Assembly (NCBI RefSeq): GCF_016919175.1
Contig: NZ_JAFFPU010000068.1
Location: 19,596-83,595 of the forward strand
Length of the DNA stretch: 64,000 nt
Source of the DNA: Leptospira ainlahdjerensis
Lineage (GTDB): Bacteria > Spirochaetota > Leptospiria > Leptospirales > Leptospiraceae
Direction of reading: 5' to 3'
Part shown: piece by piece, positions 61,840-64,000 of the stretch
How the letters are laid out: every line of letters starts with the position of its first letter
Numbering within the stretch: position 1 is the stretch's first letter
The notes under the pieces: model-generated
Seen by the model: the letters and a program-made list of their open reading frames with translations, nothing else
The model's database searches: none
Told to the model about the DNA's origin: nothing
Made by a program: the position numbers and the translations under genes

Positions 61840-62376
61840 ATGCAAATGTCCGGAAGTCTCTCCTTTTTTTTAAGGTCACTTAATAATTGCTTATCACAAG
61901 GAGTAGAAGATTTATTAAGAAAGAGTAAATCAAAGCAAAAAGTCAGTAAGCTCTTGGACGGTATAGTTATAATGCCTCTCTTGCTTCAATGTGAATGTGC
62001 GCCGGCTCGCGATGGTGACATTGATAACACTTGGTTCTTTGGGATCGTATCAATCTGTTTATTTTTCCTATTACAATTGCTTACTCTGATACTGGATAAG
62101 AAATTTATAATTTTCCCTTTTGCGGGAATGTTTGCTTGCTTTTCCGTTTACTTGATCTCTGAGGTAATGCTGATTACCTATGAAGAGACATGTAATAGAC
62201 GGATTGGCAATGGAGGTTGTTGGTCAATATCTTCCTTAACTTTAAAAGAAGGAATAGTGACCGTGATCAATTTAACTTCAGTGGTTCTATTCCTTTTACT
62301 TTTCATTTTTGTGATCGTTTATTTGATAAAGTTCTTGTATGATTATATGTATAACGAAGAGAAAAAGGACTTATAG
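61840..62376 (+). CDS. Membrane protein of unknown function
   Basis: A protein of about 178 residues with three to four hydrophobic segments (WFFGIVSICLFFLLQLLTLIL, FIIFPFAGMFACFSVYLISE, VVLFLLLFIFVIVYLIKFLY) and a charged tail. I start it at ATG 61840; the frame is open back to 61702 where the sequence is less protein-like. No family recognised. AT-rich codon use unlike the upstream genes. Confidence 0.55.
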   Translation: MQMSGSLSFFLRSLNNCLSQGVEDLLRKSKSKQKVSKLLDGIVIMPLLLQCECAPARDGDIDNTWFFGIVSICLFFLLQLLTLILDKKFIIFPFAGMFACFSVYLISEVMLITYEETCNRRIGNGGCWSISSLTLKEGIVTVINLTSVVLFLLLFIFVIVYLIKFLYDYMYNEEKKDL

Positions 62377-62605
62377 GAATTTTCGAACCGTTTTATTCTT
62401 TCTGCATTTGTCTTCCAAAAAACTTTGGCGGATCGTTTTGTCACTCTTGACGGAGAAAAAGATAAGACAGATTGCGCCTTGAGATAATTATAATAATATC
62501 CATACAGAATGTTTTTGTTAAGAGATGTATAAATGAACTAAGAAAAATAAATTATTTACTTTAGTTGACCGCAGAAGACGAATTATAAGAATAAAATCAA
62601 ACAAT

Positions 62606-63115
62606 ATGATAGAAACGAGAAGACTTTTTATAAAGCCATTAACCTATGAGCAACTATTGAAATATATAAAATGCGATAACTCTTTAGAAAAAGAGCTGCA
62701 CTTGAATGAAAGTTCAAGAACGATTTCTCCTGAATTAAAAGAAGCCTTTGAGCATACTATTCTTCCTAATGTGGCCAACAAGAGTAGAAACTATTTGTAT
62801 TTCACGCTTTGGACGGCAATTTCAAAGGAAGAAAATAAAATGATAGGTGATTTGCTTATAGTAGGAGAGCCAAACGCAGATGGCGAAATTGAAATTGGTT
62901 ACGGGACTTACGACGAATTTCGAAACAACGGATTTATGACTGAAGTTGTGAACGGAATGATTGGTTGGGCTGGAATGCAACCGAGCGTGAAATCTGTAAC
63001 CGCTTCGACAGACAAAACGAATGCGGCATCTTATAAGGTTCTTGAAAAAAATAATTTCATAAAAGTCGGAGAGACCGAGACTTTATCAAATTGGAAGTTG
63101 ATTCTGGAAAAGTAA
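62606..63115 (+). CDS. GNAT-family acetyltransferase (RimJ/RimL-like)
   Basis: A 169-aa N-acetyltransferase: TRRLFIKPLTYEQLL at the start, EIEIGYGTYDEFRNNGFMTEVVNGMIGWA holding the acetyl-CoA binding motif A (though the pyrophosphate loop is RNNGFM rather than the usual RxxGxA/G), and TASTDKTNAASYKVLEKNNFIKVGE. Similar to RimJ/RimL-type enzymes modifying protein N-termini or small molecules. The AT-rich DNA around it suggests later acquisition. Confidence 0.85.
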   Translation: MIETRRLFIKPLTYEQLLKYIKCDNSLEKELHLNESSRTISPELKEAFEHTILPNVANKSRNYLYFTLWTAISKEENKMIGDLLIVGEPNADGEIEIGYGTYDEFRNNGFMTEVVNGMIGWAGMQPSVKSVTASTDKTNAASYKVLEKNNFIKVGETETLSNWKLILEK

Positions 63116-63407
63116 CAGACATTTAAGTTAGAAACGGGACGGCTTTTGGCTTGATCGCAGAACGAAGTTTTTCTCAAATTTTGATTGTGCGAAAATTTAT
63201 GGACACTGTTTCCAAATTTATAGCGGTTATCTAAAAATATAGTCAGTAATGTATCTCATAAGAAATGGTAATGAAACACGTTGCGGAACGCGAAAGATGA
63301 TTCTTTGGGATCGAGATCTAAATACAAAAAAACCGGAACAACGAGGTTTTTCAGTGAAAGTGATGAATAGAATATTCGAAAAGTTGCATCCATTTTGCAG
63401 GAACGAT

Positions 63408-63863
63408 TTGATTGCAGGGCTTTGTGCCGGTTTTGGAAGGGGTCTTAATAAGAAGCTTTTTTTTGTATCGATTCTTTTTTCTTCCGCATTGACCGCTCAG
63501 GAATTTAAAACCGGAGTTCACTTGATCAATCGGGACAAAGTTTCTCATACGATCGTTTATACGGAGAGCATGAGCCCGTCTTCTCAGATCTGTTTTGTGA
63601 AGAAGTCTACAAAGGCAATGAAAAACGGAATCGTCCCGGTTTCTCAGAGGGAGAACGTAAAAGGTTTTCGGATTCTTTTCAAGGAGAACGATTCGAAAAA
63701 ATTTCAGACGATGACAAGGGCCGTGATTGAACCGGGCACGACCCTTTCTTGTCTGAGTATGGAACTCGATTCTATTTCTTTTGGAAAAGAAAGATGGAAT
63801 CAAAAAATCAAGGATCAAACGCTGATTATAGAAAACGGAAGTCTCATCTTTCGAAAAAAGTAG
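63408..63863 (+). CDS. Secreted hypothetical protein
   Basis: A protein of about 151 residues with signal peptide (NKKLFFVSILFSSALTAQ). I favour TTG 63408 because AGGA lies five bases upstream in frame; ATG 63363 would give a leader of 46 residues and no ribosome site. The mature part is beta-rich with CFVKK and SCLSMELDSISF cysteines. No family recognised. The last 135 bases of the window hold no gene. Confidence 0.65.
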   Translation: MIAGLCAGFGRGLNKKLFFVSILFSSALTAQEFKTGVHLINRDKVSHTIVYTESMSPSSQICFVKKSTKAMKNGIVPVSQRENVKGFRILFKENDSKKFQTMTRAVIEPGTTLSCLSMELDSISFGKERWNQKIKDQTLIIENGSLIFRKK

Positions 63864-64000
63864 AAACTTTTTTTCACTCGTTTCGGATATCGTTTCTTTT
63901 TATGAAAACAAAAACGTCCTGAGTTGAGGTTCAAACGTTTTGGTATTTTTCAAAAAAAAATTGACCGATAAACATTATCGAATCCTCCACGAAAAAGGAT

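Overview
The window looks like chromosomal DNA of a spirochaete of the genus Leptospira. I infer this from moderate GC content, many short secreted proteins with spirochaete-style lipoboxes, frequent TTG starts, a modular Ser/Thr-kinase-like/AAA/GAF/PP2C signalling protein, a fused isobutyryl-CoA mutase (IcmF) and short palindromic intergenic repeats. Species cannot be set from this sequence alone. No rRNA, tRNA, CRISPR array, complete insertion sequence or prophage was seen.

Layout. 1-6 kb: a degenerate AAA/VWA protein, then smpB, der, plsY and an overlapping unknown gene. 6-9 kb: small secreted proteins around an array of alternating hairpins, a DUF4349-type lipoprotein and pdxH. 9-18 kb: a tight three-gene minus-strand operon (DUF2236/MpaB-like oxygenase, Pyr4-like membrane terpene cyclase candidate, 1763-aa pseudokinase-ATPase-GAF-PP2C protein) divergent from a FadL-family outer-membrane channel. 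18-24 kb: molybdate (modBAC) and sulfate (cysP-T-W-A) ABC transporters facing each other. 24-26 kb: a second hairpin array and two helical secreted proteins.

26-31 kb is a probable copper cassette on the minus strand: a STAS-like protein, a Cys/His-rich secreted protein, an MbnP-like lipoprotein, a stem-loop, the MbnH-like di-haem enzyme, another lipoprotein and a beta-barrel candidate whose mature N-terminus would begin His-His. 31-36 kb: O-antigen ligase/polymerase-like protein, GT2 glycosyltransferase, class III adenylate cyclase and a YciI protein. 36-47 kb: metabolism (GST, ilvD, nucleoside deoxyribosyltransferase-like protein, lipase, icmF, plsC). 47-56 kb: PAP2 phosphatase, Wzx-like flippase, a beta-barrel protein, a receiver-HATPase regulator, and an operon with an HtrA-like protease beside a protease-dead paralogue. 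56-60 kb: a two-domain rhodanese lacking its cysteine and a GH31 lipoprotein glucosidase. 60-64 kb: AT-rich, gene-poor DNA with a membrane protein, a GNAT acetyltransferase and a secreted protein, possibly acquired or decaying.

The best candidates for an undescribed system are the FadL / DUF2236 oxygenase / membrane cyclase / sensor locus (9.1-17.7 kb) and the extended MbnP-MbnH copper locus (26.4-31.3 kb). Several proteins appear to be catalytically dead members of enzyme families (AAA/VWA, kinase domain, trypsin-like protease, rhodanese).
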